From NCBI RefSeq assembly GCF_001618865.1, contig NZ_CP015136.1, forward strand, positions 310,001-374,000: a stretch of 64,000 nt of DNA, written 5' to 3'. The position numbers and the translations under genes were made by a program. Of this stretch, positions 27,090 to 36,595 are shown one piece after another; positions within the stretch are counted from its first letter, which is position 1; the number at the start of each line of letters is the position of its first letter. Origin of the DNA: Luteitalea pratensis. GTDB taxonomy: Bacteria > Acidobacteriota > Vicinamibacteria > Vicinamibacterales > Vicinamibacteraceae. The notes under the pieces are model-generated. The model worked only from the letters and a program-made list of their open reading frames with translations. It was not told where the DNA came from and ran no database searches.

Positions 27090-30000
27090 GGAAGGCCTCC
27101 TCGATCATTTCATACACAACAGGTAGCACGATCAGGGTGAGCAGGGTCGAGGTGATGACACCGCCGATCACCACCGAGGCGAGCGGCCGCTGGACCTCGG
27201 CGCCGGCGCCATGCGACACCGCCATCGGCACGAAGCCCAGGGCAGCGACGAGCGCCGTCATCAGCACGGCCTTCAGGCGGGCGCTGGCCCCCCGCAGGAT
27301 CGCGTCGTGCAAGCCGTGTCCCGACGCACGCAACTGGTTCACCGCCGTGATCAGCACGACGCCGTTGAGGACGGCGACGCCGAACAGCGCGATGAACCCG
27401 ATCGATGCCGAGAGGTTCAGGTTCAGCCCGCGCATCCACAGCGCGGTGATGCCGCCGACGAGGGCAAACGGCACGTTCAGGATGATCAGCGCGGCCTGGC
27501 GGACGTTTCGGAAGGTGACATACAGCAACGAGAAGATGATGGCGAGCGACAGCGGGATCACCAGCGCGAGCCGCGCCATCGCCCGTGACTGGTTCTCGAA
27601 CTGCCCGCCCCAGCGCAGGTAGTACCCGGCCGGCATCTTGACGACGCCCATGCGCTGCTGCGCCTCGGCGACGAAGCTGCCGATGTCGCGGCCGCGGACG
27701 TTGCACTGCACCACGAGACGCCGCTGGCTGCCCTCGTGACTGATCGCCTCCGGCGTCTGCGACCGCGTGATCGCCGCCACGCGCCCGAGTGGCACCTTCT
27801 CGCCGCCCGGCGCCGTGATCGTCAGGCTGGCGAGCGCCTCCTCGTGAGCACGCAGGCCTTCGGGGAACTTCACCACCACGGGAATGCGTTTCGGTCCGTC
27901 GAGGACGTCGGTCGCCGCGGTGCCGCCAATCGCTGCCTCGACTACGCGTTGGACTGCCGCCACATCCAGGCCGTACCGCGCGAGCGTCTGGCGGTCGATC
28001 GCCATCTGCAACTGCGACGCGCCCGAGAAGACCTCGACCTGCAGGTCGGCGACGCCCCGCACGCGGGCGAGCACCGACTCCACGTCCGAGGCGAGGCGCT
28101 CCAGCACGGCGCTGTCCTCGCCGAACACCTTCACCGCCACGTCGGCCTTGACGCCCGACACGACTTCGTCGAGACGCATCGCCATCGGCTGCGTGAAGTT
28201 CACCGCCACGCCCGGCATCTCGCCGAGTGCGGCGGCCAGCGCCTCGATCAATCCGTCCTTGTTCCGGCCTGTCGTCCACGCGGCCTCCGGGTGGAGGTTC
28301 ACGTACACGTCGCCCTGGTAGATACCCATCGCCTCGGTGGCCAGTTCCGGCCGGCCGAGCTTGGTCACCACCTGCGAGACCTCCGGAAAGCGCCGGACCA
28401 GCTGCTCGACCCGGGTCGAGATGGCCACCGATTCCTCGAGCGAGATCGACGGGAGCTTGCGGGTCTCGATCAGAATCGCGCCTTCGTCGAGGCGTGGCAT
28501 GAACTCGGTGCCGATGAACCGGAGCGAGCCGATGGCGATGCCGACGACCGTCACCGCGACGGCAATCGTGCGCAACCGGTGACGCATGGCGTCAGCCAGG
28601 TGGCGCAGGTAGCGCTCGCGCAGGCGCTCGAACCACCGATCCTCGTGGTGCGTGCCGCCCATCCGCAACAGGAGCGACGAGGCCGCGGGCACGGCGGTCA
28701 GCGACAGCAGCAGCGCCCCGAAGATGGCCGAGCAGACGGTGATCGCCATCGGCCGGAACATCTTTCCTTCGAGTCCTTCGAGCGTGAAGATCGGCAGGTA
28801 GACGGCGATGATGATCAGCACGCCGAACAGGATCGGCCGGGCGACCTCCATCGCCGCCGGAGTGAAGAGGGCCAGCCGGATCCGCGAGCGCTCGGCGCGA
28901 TCCCCGGGCAGGGTCGCATCGGCCTCCGCGCGCCGCCTCACGAAGTTCTCCATCATGACCACCGCGCCGTCGACGATCAGCCCGAAGTCGATGGCACCGA
29001 GCGACATCAGGTTCGCCGACACGCCGAACAGGCGCATGCCGATGAACCCGCACAGCATCGACAGCGGGATCACCGAAGCGACGATCAGCGAAGCTCGGAC
29101 ATCACGCAGGAAGAAGAACAGCACGGCGACGACGAGAATCGAGCCCTCGATCAGATTGCGGCGTACTGTCGCCGAGGTGCGATCGATCACGTCGGTCTGA
29201 TCGTAGAAGGGCACCAGAGTCACGCCTGCCGGCAGCGATCGCTGGATCTCCTCGATGCGCAACTTCGCCCGCGCACCGACGTCGCGTCCATTCTCGCCCT
29301 TGAGCATGATCACCATGCCGGCGACGGTTTCGCCGCGTCCGTCTCGCGTCACTGCGCCCTGGCGCGGCATCGGCCCGGTGCGCACCTCGGCGACGTCGCG
29401 CACGAGCACGGGCACACCGTCCAGCGCCGTGATGACAACGGCTTCGATGTCGGCGGGGCCGGTGAGCAGGCCCACGCCGCGGACGGTCGTGCGCTCCGAA
29501 CGGCGCTCGAGGAAGCCGCCGCTGAACGAGAGATTGTTGCCGGCCAGGGCGTCAATCACCTGTGCCAGGCCGACACCGTACCGCTCGAGGCGCTGCGGGT
29601 CGACGATCACGTGGAACTGCTCGGTGAGTCCGCCCCACGTGTTGATCTCGCTGACACCCGGGACGGCCCGCAGCCGGTTGCGGACCGACCAGTCGTGCAA
29701 CGTCTTGCGGGTCATCACCGAGGCATCGTCGCCCTCCACCAGGTACTGGTAGATTTCGCCAAAGGCCGTCGCGACGGGTCCCAGCGTCGGCTCCGCTCCC
29801 GGCGGGATGCGGCTGCGCGCCTCGTTCACCCGCTCGGTGACGAGTTGACGCGCGAGGTACACCGGCACCGCGTCGGCGAAGACCACGGTGACCATGGAGA
29901 GCCCGAACTTCGAGATCGAGCGCACCTCTTCCGCGCCCGGTGTGCCCATCAGGGCGGTCTCGATCGGGTACGTGATGCGTTGCTCGATCTCGGGCGCTGC

Positions 30001-30180
30001 GAGGCCGCTCGACTGCGTCACGACGACGACCTGGTTGTTCGTGAGGTCGGGAAAGGCCTCTACCGGCAGGTCGCGCAAGGCGTACACGCCGGTAAGGGCG
30101 AGCACGGCGACGCCGCCGAGCACGAACGCACGATGTCGAAGGGCCGCTGCCGTGAAGCGTTCGACGAGGCCCAGGCTCAC
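27064..30180 (-). CDS. czcA: Heavy-metal RND efflux pump, CzcA type
   Basis: 1038 residues with the usual 12 membrane helices and two large periplasmic loops. The heavy-metal RND signature in helix 4 is present: DFGLIVDGAVVMMEN with D398, D404 and E411 for proton relay. The methionines that line the Cu(I)/Ag(I) path in CusA are not evident: the FMPRLDEGAILIETRKLP stretch has no Met after DEG, so a divalent metal (Zn, Co, Cd or Ni) is more likely than copper. The GTG start overlaps the adaptor stop by four bases. It works with the adaptor and outer-membrane channel encoded just upstream. Confidence 0.95.
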   Translation of the reverse strand: MSLGLVERFTAAALRHRAFVLGGVAVLALTGVYALRDLPVEAFPDLTNNQVVVVTQSSGLAAPEIEQRITYPIETALMGTPGAEEVRSISKFGLSMVTVVFADAVPVYLARQLVTERVNEARSRIPPGAEPTLGPVATAFGEIYQYLVEGDDASVMTRKTLHDWSVRNRLRAVPGVSEINTWGGLTEQFHVIVDPQRLERYGVGLAQVIDALAGNNLSFSGGFLERRSERTTVRGVGLLTGPADIEAVVITALDGVPVLVRDVAEVRTGPMPRQGAVTRDGRGETVAGMVIMLKGENGRDVGARAKLRIEEIQRSLPAGVTLVPFYDQTDVIDRTSATVRRNLIEGSILVVAVLFFFLRDVRASLIVASVIPLSMLCGFIGMRLFGVSANLMSLGAIDFGLIVDGAVVMMENFVRRRAEADATLPGDRAERSRIRLALFTPAAMEVARPILFGVLIIIAVYLPIFTLEGLEGKMFRPMAITVCSAIFGALLLSLTAVPAASSLLLRMGGTHHEDRWFERLRERYLRHLADAMRHRLRTIAVAVTVVGIAIGSLRFIGTEFMPRLDEGAILIETRKLPSISLEESVAISTRVEQLVRRFPEVSQVVTKLGRPELATEAMGIYQGDVYVNLHPEAAWTTGRNKDGLIEALAAALGEMPGVAVNFTQPMAMRLDEVVSGVKADVAVKVFGEDSAVLERLASDVESVLARVRGVADLQVEVFSGASQLQMAIDRQTLARYGLDVAAVQRVVEAAIGGTAATDVLDGPKRIPVVVKFPEGLRAHEEALASLTITAPGGEKVPLGRVAAITRSQTPEAISHEGSQRRLVVQCNVRGRDIGSFVAEAQQRMGVVKMPAGYYLRWGGQFENQSRAMARLALVIPLSLAIIFSLLYVTFRNVRQAALIILNVPFALVGGITALWMRGLNLNLSASIGFIALFGVAVLNGVVLITAVNQLRASGHGLHDAILRGASARLKAVLMTALVAALGFVPMAVSHGAGAEVQRPLASVVIGGVITSTLLTLIVLPVVYEMIEEAFHATARRRG

Positions 30181-31373
30181 GATTCGCCTTCCGGGGAGGC
30201 CAGCAGCTGGGACTTGAGCAGGAATGCGCCCCGGACTACCACCCGATCCCCCACCGCCACGCCGCGGCGGATCTCGACCCGGCCGGCGCGCTCCGCGCCC
30301 GTCTCGACATCACGGGCCACGTACCGGCCATCTGCGGACGGGACGAACACGATGCGTCGTTCGCCGATGTCCTGCACGGCATCCACCGGCAGATGGATCG
30401 TCGGCGCCGCCGCCGCGCCCTCGAGCTGGACGCGCGCAAACATCCCGGGCTTCAGGCGGCCGTCGCTGTTGCCCACCTGGCACCGGACGACCACGCGCCG
30501 ACTGGCCGGGTTGATGGTGTCGGAGATCTGCGTGACTGCCGCCGGGAAGCGCTCGGTCGGGTATGCCGACACCATCATCTGGACCGGCGCCCCGATCTTC
30601 ACCTGCGCAAGCGCCGCCTCGTCGATCTCGGCCAGCACCCACAACGATGACGTGTCGCTGACGACGAAAAGCGGTGTCCCAGGGGTCACGGCGGTGCCGG
30701 TCGTGACCAGCTTCTCGAGCACGACGCCGCCCTGCGGCGTCCGAACCGGAATGATCTCGGCAGGACGGCCCTCGGTCGTCGATCCGGTGGGGATGCCGAG
30801 GTGCTCCAGCGACTCGCGGGCGCGTTGCACCTCGGCGTTGGCGACAGCGAGTTGCTCCACGGCACCGGCCCTCATCGAGCGGGCACGTTCGACTTCGAGC
30901 ACCGATGCCGCCTTGTCGGCGAGGAGTCGTTCGGTTCGCGCGACAGTCTCGGAGGCGAAGGCGAGTTCCTGTTCGACGCGCCGGCGATCGGCGACGGCCT
31001 TCCGGTAGTCGCCCCAGCCGTCGTGCACCGCGTGGCTGTGGAGCCCGGCCAGCAGCGCCCCCGCGCGAACGCGGTCGCCGACATTGACGCGCGTGGCGTC
31101 CACGACGCCCTCCACCAGCGCGCCCACGCGCGCGGTGCGCGTGTCGTCGAGTGCGACGGTGCCGACGGCCTCGAGCGCGGCGGCCACGGGTTCTGCCTTC
31201 GCGACCTCCACCTCGATACCGGCGAGTTGCTGTGAAGACCTGGACAGCACGACCGCGTCGCGTGGCGCCGCTGGCGTCGGCGGCTCTTGCTGTGGCGCGC
31301 GCGAGCACGCCGCGCTTGCGGCCAGTGCGCACAGGGCGAGGCGCCGTCGCCAGCGGGTGTAGGCGACAGTCAT
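30177..31373 (-). CDS. RND efflux periplasmic adaptor (CzcB type)
   Basis: 398 residues with a lipoprotein-like N-terminus (ALCALAASAAC-S). Then come the split biotinyl-lipoyl half domains (VGALVEGVVDATRVNVGDRVRAG near 80-105 and IIPVRTPQGGVVLEKLV near 200-220), a helical hairpin between them (about 110-185), and beta-barrel and membrane-proximal domains with PVQMMVSAYP and VRCQVGNSDGRLKPGMFARV. No extra His-rich N-terminal metal domain is seen. It bridges CzcA to the outer-membrane channel and overlaps both neighbours by four bases. Confidence 0.94.
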   Translation of the reverse strand: MTVAYTRWRRRLALCALAASAACSRAPQQEPPTPAAPRDAVVLSRSSQQLAGIEVEVAKAEPVAAALEAVGTVALDDTRTARVGALVEGVVDATRVNVGDRVRAGALLAGLHSHAVHDGWGDYRKAVADRRRVEQELAFASETVARTERLLADKAASVLEVERARSMRAGAVEQLAVANAEVQRARESLEHLGIPTGSTTEGRPAEIIPVRTPQGGVVLEKLVTTGTAVTPGTPLFVVSDTSSLWVLAEIDEAALAQVKIGAPVQMMVSAYPTERFPAAVTQISDTINPASRRVVVRCQVGNSDGRLKPGMFARVQLEGAAAAPTIHLPVDAVQDIGERRIVFVPSADGRYVARDVETGAERAGRVEIRRGVAVGDRVVVRGAFLLKSQLLASPEGES

Positions 31374-32635
31374 GGAACGGGATCCTCTCCGAGCGCGAGG
31401 CGCGCGCGAATGCTCGCAGCCGCTGCGTCGAGTTGCAGCGCGAGTGCCTCACGCCGCGTGTCCAGGTGCACGCGGTCGGCATCGACCACGGCCAGGGCGT
31501 CACCCGTGCCCTCGCGAAATGCCGCCCGCGCCGCTCGCTGTGCGATCTCGGCTGGCGTCACGAGATCGTCGGTGACCCGTGCGGCCTGCGTCGTCAGCAC
31601 GCGGGCTGCGAGCAGCGCCTGCTCGATGTCGAGGCGTGCCAGCGCGCGTGCCTGCTCGAGACCCAGGGTTGCCGCCTCGATGTCGGCTTCGGCGCGGAGG
31701 CGGGCTGGCGCGTTGCGAAGGCCGATCGGCAGGTCGATCGATACACCCGCGGTGCCGGTGTTGAAGCCGGCCGTGCGCTTGTAGCCGCCCATGGCCGCGA
31801 TCGCGGTGGACCCGAGCGCACGTTCCGCAGCCGCAGCGGTGCGCCGCTCGTCCACGCGCGCGGCTGCGGCGAGGACGTCGGCGCGCCGCTCGACTGCCGC
31901 CTCGATGTCGGCGACCACCACGGGCGGCGCCGGAGGCATCCGTACGCGCTCTCCGATCGAGCCATCGGTCAGTCCGGTCAGGAAACCGAGCTTCAGCGCG
32001 TGCTGGTGTTGGTCCAGTTCGAGCCGCACGCGCGCGATCCGCGTCCGGCCGCGTTCGGCCTCCAGCTTGCGCAAGTCGCCCTCGGCGGCCACGCCTTCGC
32101 CGACGCGCCGTTCGACCAGGCGCACGACTTCGTCGAGGGCGCGCTCGTGTGCCGCCAGGAGCTCGGAGGCCTGGCGCGCCCGGACGACACCGAGGTACGT
32201 GTCGACGAGGTCGAGATCGACGACACGGCGCTCGGCATCGACCTGCCTGGCGAGGAAGTCACGCGACGACCGTGCGGCCGCGATGCGCGTCGAGCGTCGC
32301 GCACCGATGTCGAGAGGCTGCGTGAACCACACGAACCCGTCATGGTCCAGATCCTGGGGCCCGAGGTTCTCCACCGAGAGATCCACGGTCGGACTCCGCC
32401 AGGCGCGCGACGCATCGGCCACGCCCGCTTCGGCCGTCGCCCGTGTCGTTGCGGCACGGATCGCCGGCGCATGTCGTCGGGCCAACGCCAGCGCAGCATC
32501 CAGGGGCAGCGGCGGGAGGGCCGGGCTGGCGGCGTCGGGTGCGGCCGTCGGCGTGGCAGGCACCACCTGTGCGACTGCCGCAACCGGCAGGCACAGGCTC
32601 GCGCCCAGCACGGCGGGTGCCATGAGGGAGACCAT
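31370..32635 (-). CDS. TolC-family outer-membrane channel of the metal-efflux system (CzcC type)
   Basis: 421 residues with a signal peptide (to about residue 23). Two outer-membrane-efflux repeats are seen: LALARRHAPAIRAA...VDLSVENLG and, in the second half, VDERRTAAAAERALGSTAIAAMGGYKRTAGFNTGTAGVSIDLPIGL cut here to its flanks, plus long coiled helices with heptad leucines. It should form the trimeric exit duct of the efflux complex. It is the first gene of the operon, divergent from the O-antigen-ligase-like gene across 62 bp, so the operon promoter should lie in that gap. I start at the ATG at 32635, before the signal peptide. Confidence 0.92.
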   Translation of the reverse strand: MVSLMAPAVLGASLCLPVAAVAQVVPATPTAAPDAASPALPPLPLDAALALARRHAPAIRAATTRATAEAGVADASRAWRSPTVDLSVENLGPQDLDHDGFVWFTQPLDIGARRSTRIAAARSSRDFLARQVDAERRVVDLDLVDTYLGVVRARQASELLAAHERALDEVVRLVERRVGEGVAAEGDLRKLEAERGRTRIARVRLELDQHQHALKLGFLTGLTDGSIGERVRMPPAPPVVVADIEAAVERRADVLAAAARVDERRTAAAAERALGSTAIAAMGGYKRTAGFNTGTAGVSIDLPIGLRNAPARLRAEADIEAATLGLEQARALARLDIEQALLAARVLTTQAARVTDDLVTPAEIAQRAARAAFREGTGDALAVVDADRVHLDTRREALALQLDAAAASIRARLALGEDPVP

Positions 32636-32697
32636 CACGGCCCCCACTCTTGCAGATCGCGGTGAGACGCGTATGAGAACTGGTGAAGAATGCAACG

Positions 32698-33900
32698 ATG
32701 CGTCCACTGTTCGGAGCCGCGTGGCTGGCGATGCTGCCGCTGGCCGTGTGGCCCGGGCTCGAACGCCCCTTCTCGCTCCCGAAGCTGATCTGGCTGGTGA
32801 TCGCCACGATCGCATTGCTTCCACTGCGGTCGGTGCGCGGATCGGCATCGGCGGGCTGGCTGGCGGCCACGTGGATGCTCGGCTTCGTCGTCGCAAGCCT
32901 GGCGGCCCCACTGCCGTCGCTCGAGGCGCTGGCGCTGGGCTTGGCGGCGCCGCTGTTCGCGCTGGCCCTGACGCGGACCAGCGAGGCTCCCGTGACGCTG
33001 CTCGCCGGCCAGGTCGTGGGAGCCACGACGAGCGCCGCCGTGGCACTGGCGCAATGGGCAGGCGCCGATCCGTTCGTGGTCGCCGGCTGGCAGCCGCCCA
33101 TCGACGGCGCGAGCGTCCGGATGCGCGTCTACGGCACCCTCGGCAATCCGAACTTCGTCGGCGTCCTGATGGCGATGACGCTGCCGCTGACGATCGCGGT
33201 GCTGGCGAGCACGACCTCGGCCGGTCGCCGCCGCAGTGCCTGGGCAGCGTTGGCGTTGCAGGCGGGCGCCCTGATCGCCACGGGATCGCGCGGCGCGGTG
33301 CTGGGGTTGGCCGCTGCCGTCGCGGTGTACGCCGCCCTCCGCTGGTCGCGTCGCGTACGCATCGGCCTGGCTGCCGTCGCCCTCTTTGCCGGCCTGGCGA
33401 TCGTCATCTCGCCGGCGCGTCCGATCGACACGACCGCGGCCGGCCGGCTGCACCTGTGGCGCATCGTGTTGCCACGCGTGCGACAGGCCCCGTTGGTGGG
33501 GCAGGGGCCTGGTGCCGTGACGCTTCGCTTCCCGGAGTGGCAGCGCAGTGCCGCCCGCGAAGGCGTGCGCGACCGGCGGTTCGCCGGCCTGACCGACCAC
33601 GTGCACAACGACTACCTGGAGACCCTGGTGGAGCGCGGGCTCCTCGGCCTGGCGTCCCTGCTGGCGCCACTCGTGGTTTTGGCGGTGCTGACCGTCAGGA
33701 TGCCGCGACCCATCGCGCCGGTGCACGCCGGCGCCATCGCCGCGGTGGCCGCGGGCGCCGCGTGCGCGCTCGTCGACTTCCCGCTCGCGCGCCCGACCGA
33801 ACTGGCATGGTGGTGGGTGGCGATCGCGATCGGGCTGCAGACGACGTCGAATGCCGGGTCCTCGATCGCACCGCACGCGTCACGTTTGCACGACGCCTGA
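32698..33900 (+). CDS. O-antigen ligase family (Wzy_C) membrane protein
   Basis: About 400 residues with ten or more membrane helices. The Wzy_C/O-antigen-ligase marks are present: YGTLGNPNFVGVLMAM after the fourth or fifth helix, LIATGSRGAVLGL, and a periplasmic loop with HLWRIVLPRVRQAPLVGQGPG and HVHNDYLETLVERGLLG. Members join glycans to lipid A or protein, or polymerise glycan units in the periplasm; no glycosyltransferase cluster is adjacent, so the substrate is open. The ATG at 32698 is chosen; a GTG 15 bp upstream also fits. It is divergent from the efflux operon. Confidence 0.88.
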   Translation: MRPLFGAAWLAMLPLAVWPGLERPFSLPKLIWLVIATIALLPLRSVRGSASAGWLAATWMLGFVVASLAAPLPSLEALALGLAAPLFALALTRTSEAPVTLLAGQVVGATTSAAVALAQWAGADPFVVAGWQPPIDGASVRMRVYGTLGNPNFVGVLMAMTLPLTIAVLASTTSAGRRRSAWAALALQAGALIATGSRGAVLGLAAAVAVYAALRWSRRVRIGLAAVALFAGLAIVISPARPIDTTAAGRLHLWRIVLPRVRQAPLVGQGPGAVTLRFPEWQRSAAREGVRDRRFAGLTDHVHNDYLETLVERGLLGLASLLAPLVVLAVLTVRMPRPIAPVHAGAIAAVAAGAACALVDFPLARPTELAWWWVAIAIGLQTTSNAGSSIAPHASRLHDA

Positions 33901-33971
33901 CCACCCTTTCCATGTGTCGATGATTCGCGCCGATGTCCGGCACGACGGCACGCAGGTCCAGGGGAGGGCAG

Positions 33972-34961
33972 ATGGGGACGCGACGAGGCAGCCGCGCGCA
34001 TGGCGCGCTGATGGTGATGGTGGCGATCGCGACGACCGGCGCCCTGGTGCGGGCCGCGGGGCTCACGACGAAGTACGACGCCGAACTGCAGCGCCTGAGT
34101 GCCGAGTGGAAGACCGCGCGGCAGGCCGAGGGCCTCGATTCCGTGCGCGGCGCGAAGGCTCTCTACGCGGCCTACCCGACGCCGGAACTGAAGCTGTGCA
34201 AGGCGGCGGTCGTCACTCCCGGCACCGCAGCGCCGATCACGTGCACGGGCACGTTCGGCACGCGAACGACGTTCCTCGTCGAACACGACCAGATCTCGCT
34301 CACGCCCGCTTCGAACACGGCTACGTCGTATGCCGCGACCGCGAGCGTGGCGGCCGACGCGATGCCGGCCTTCGTGCGCCTCTCCGCCCATGCGCCGGTG
34401 AGCGGCGCGTGGAGCCGGCGCGGCGTCCTGGTCATCGGTGCGGCTCCGAGCTTCACGTTGACCGCGAGCAACGGCTGGACGGTGGCCCTGACGCCCGAGA
34501 CGCGCAAATGGACGGTCGACGACGACTCGGCGTCGCTGACCTATCGTGCCGAGTATTCGAAGCCCGGTACGCCCGCGCCCTTCGAGACGATGTCGGGGGC
34601 GTTGACGGTGTCGGCCGACGATCGCCCGGCCAACAGCTTCACCTTCAGCCTGCAGCCGGGCGGGACCGGATCGGCGATGCAGGAGTACCAGGCACTCGTG
34701 TCGAAGATGGCCGATCCTGCCGCCTTCGCGAAGATGTCCGACAAGGAGCGCGCTGCCTTCGAGAAGAAGATGGAGGACGTCGGCGACCGCATGACCAAGG
34801 AGATGGAAGCGATGACCGCCAATCCCGCGGCGATGATGGAGAAGCAGGCGCAGTTCGGGTGCGGTGCGATCACGCTGACGATCGACGGCACTCAGGCCTC
34901 CGGCAGCGTGTCATGCGGACAGAAGGTCGGCTCGCTCACGCTCGAGGGCAAACGCAAGTAA
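33972..34961 (+). CDS. Secreted hypothetical protein (329 aa)
   Basis: 329 residues with an N-terminal signal (cleaving near VRAAG). Residues about 60-235 look like two beta-sandwich domains with an invariant-looking Cys pair (ELKLCKAAV and ITCTG) and a late pair (QFGCGAI and GSVSCGQ). Between them is a charged helical stretch (about 250-300, MADPAAFAKMSDKERAAFEKKMEDV). I recognise no family. The ATG at 33972 has GGGAGG seven bases upstream. It follows the ligase gene by 71 bp and precedes a strong terminator. Confidence 0.65.
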   Translation: MGTRRGSRAHGALMVMVAIATTGALVRAAGLTTKYDAELQRLSAEWKTARQAEGLDSVRGAKALYAAYPTPELKLCKAAVVTPGTAAPITCTGTFGTRTTFLVEHDQISLTPASNTATSYAATASVAADAMPAFVRLSAHAPVSGAWSRRGVLVIGAAPSFTLTASNGWTVALTPETRKWTVDDDSASLTYRAEYSKPGTPAPFETMSGALTVSADDRPANSFTFSLQPGGTGSAMQEYQALVSKMADPAAFAKMSDKERAAFEKKMEDVGDRMTKEMEAMTANPAAMMEKQAQFGCGAITLTIDGTQASGSVSCGQKVGSLTLEGKRK

Positions 34962-35055
34962 CCGAAGTTAGGATGCCCACGGAAGCGCGGCAATTGGGCG
35001 CATTAAGTCTGCCTGTAGCGTAACCAAGTAACACCTCTCAAGTGATATCCGGAAC

Positions 35056-35101
35056 AAGCCGAGACCGGGTGCAATTTTCTTGCACCAAGCTCGGCTTTTT
35101 G
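35056..35101 (+). terminator. Intrinsic terminator, nested hairpin with T tract
   Basis: Outer stem AAGCCGAG / CTCGGCTT and inner stem GGTGCAA / TTGCACC around a TTTTC loop, followed by TTTTT. This is the best intrinsic terminator in the window. It reads rightwards and lies 95 bp after the secreted-protein gene; the DNA between is less GC-rich than its surroundings. Confidence 0.85.
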
Positions 35102-35105
35102 CGTT

Positions 35106-35729
35106 ATGACACAGCATCATCGTCGTCACACCGCCGAACCTTCGTGTGAGCGATGCCATGCGCTGCATGCACTGCGGAGTGGTGGTGTCCCGGCCACCGT
35201 CTCACAGATCGCTCGAGTGCCAGCGCGCAGGGAGGGAGCCACTACCGTGTCCGTTTTACCGAGAGTGCCCATCGTCCTGAGTGAGTACCAGCGCGAGCAG
35301 TTGATTCGCTGGGTGTCCGCGCCCGGGACGCCCGCACGCGTCGTCCGACGCAGCCGGATCATCCTGCAGCTCGCGTCCGGGTACTCGGTGCATCGCGCAT
35401 CGCAAGTGCTGTCGATCAGTGAGCCGACGATCAGGTTGTGGCGTGACCGGTTCCGGTTCGGCGGCCTCGACGCCCTCACCACGGACGCGCCGCGTCCAGG
35501 TCGTCCTCGGCGGGCCCGCGGCGAGGCCAGCACGAAGGTGAGCGAATGCCTGGCCGCCATGCCGCAGGGGACCCATCTCAGCGTCCGGGCGCTGGCTCGT
35601 GAGACCGGCCTCGGCAGACACCTGGTGCAACAGATCCTGATCGACATGGAACTGCTGCCCAGGGCCGTTCGCTCGAGACCGTCCCCGTCCGCCACGCCTG
35701 CGTCCGCCCCGCGGTCCGATCACTCCTGA
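35106..35729 (+). pseudogene. IS630-like transposase N-terminal remnant (helix-turn-helix only)
   Basis: 207 residues from the first ATG. Residues about 55-195 match the N-terminal half of IS630-family transposases: an HTH (RSRIILQLASGYSVHRASQVLSIS followed by TIRLWRDRFRFGGLDAL), the PGRPRR linker, and a second HTH (LSVRALARETGLGRHLVQQILIDM). The catalytic DDE domain that should follow is absent; the frame ends after a Ser/Pro/Ala-rich tail. No terminal inverted repeats or intact copy are visible. It may be a decayed insertion or a retained DNA-binding protein. The true start could be the GTG at 35247, ahead of LPRVPIVLSE. Confidence 0.65.
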
Positions 35730-35941
35730 GGCGTCGCCACTCGCCCGCTTGGGGGTGGGCACCAGAACCAGTAGCGGCTCGCATTGAGGGCGCGAGCAAG
35801 ACGGCATCCCTCTCACTCGTAAGCCGGCGACGACTGTTTCGGCAGGCCCGTCCGGGTGCGCTCGATCCGGTCGTGACGTCCCGCCGGGGCGCTCGCCAGC
35901 CGGGCGTTTGACCTGCAGCACGCGATGCCCGATCGTGGCGC

Positions 35942-36160
35942 ATGGTCACTTCCGTGATGCGAGTTGGTGAAACGGTGGCGATTACCCTGGACGAGCTGCT
36001 GCTCGAACTGTCGGGGCTCAAGGTCGGCGATGCGGTGCGCGTCCAATGGAGCGAGGACGGCACGCTCGTGGTGACCCCGCTCGGTCGACCGGCCACGAAG
36101 CAGGAACTCGCCGCGAGCATCCGGCGCGTGTCGAGCAGCGTCGACGACCCCACGCACTGA
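35942..36160 (+). CDS. AbrB/MazE/SpoVT-like DNA-binding protein (72 aa)
   Basis: 72 residues. The core ETVAITLDELLLELSGLKVGDAVRVQW followed by EDGTLVVTPLG follows the swapped-hairpin AbrB/MazE pattern (GnsxaItLp...lglkvGdxVxV...dgxLvitP). The short C-terminal arm, about 25 residues, is where antitoxins bind their toxin. No PemK/MazF or PIN toxin follows: the next 430 bp has no gene. It may be an orphan antitoxin or a small transcription factor. An alternative ATG lies five codons in. Confidence 0.6.
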   Translation: MVTSVMRVGETVAITLDELLLELSGLKVGDAVRVQWSEDGTLVVTPLGRPATKQELAASIRRVSSSVDDPTH

Positions 36161-36595
36161 TGACCTGAGCGCCGCATCGTGCGCCCGATAGCCACGGACT
36201 CCAATGACTCTCGTAGGCGCCGGACTCCAACGATATTCGCGCCTACGGCCTAGGGCCTACAGCCTACCTGGAGCGGATATTGTGACTACCAGTGGCGCAG
36301 GCGCCATGGATCACTTGTCCGGCGCGCTGCCCGCGGGACGACTTGTCCGCTGTAGCCTCGGCGACGTGTCCGCCGTAGCCTTGGGCGAAGGCGGAAGTCC
36401 CGCGGCTACACCCCACCGATTCGCGCCGGCCAATCCGAATCTCGGCAGCATGACCCCGCCGACGCTGTGAATGCATTTCCAGCATGCTCGGCATTGCGGC
36501 ATTCCGGCATTTCCCCAACGGCCTGTCGCTTGCAGCGTTGATCGCGGGTGCCGCGTGCGGGTGGGCCGCATCCCGAGCGCCCGTGGAGCAGACCC
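36161..36595. other. 435-bp gap with dispersed repeats
   Basis: It contains GCCTAGG/GCCTACA heptamers (36238-36265), a doubled copy of the ACTTGTCCGC...GTAGCCT element (36341-36396) whose relative sits inside the DUF2236 gene at 8381, and GGCATTG/CGGCATT-type units near 36486-36515. Short frames here carry no recognisable domain, so I call no gene. Confidence 0.7.

Noticed and set aside
27736-31008. A very long open frame on the plus strand opposite the efflux genes
   Set aside because: It is the antisense of czcA and the adaptor gene, rich in Arg, His and Asp with no domain; a by-product of high third-position GC.
35106-35729. An active insertion sequence
   Set aside because: The catalytic domain is absent and no flanking inverted or direct repeats are visible.
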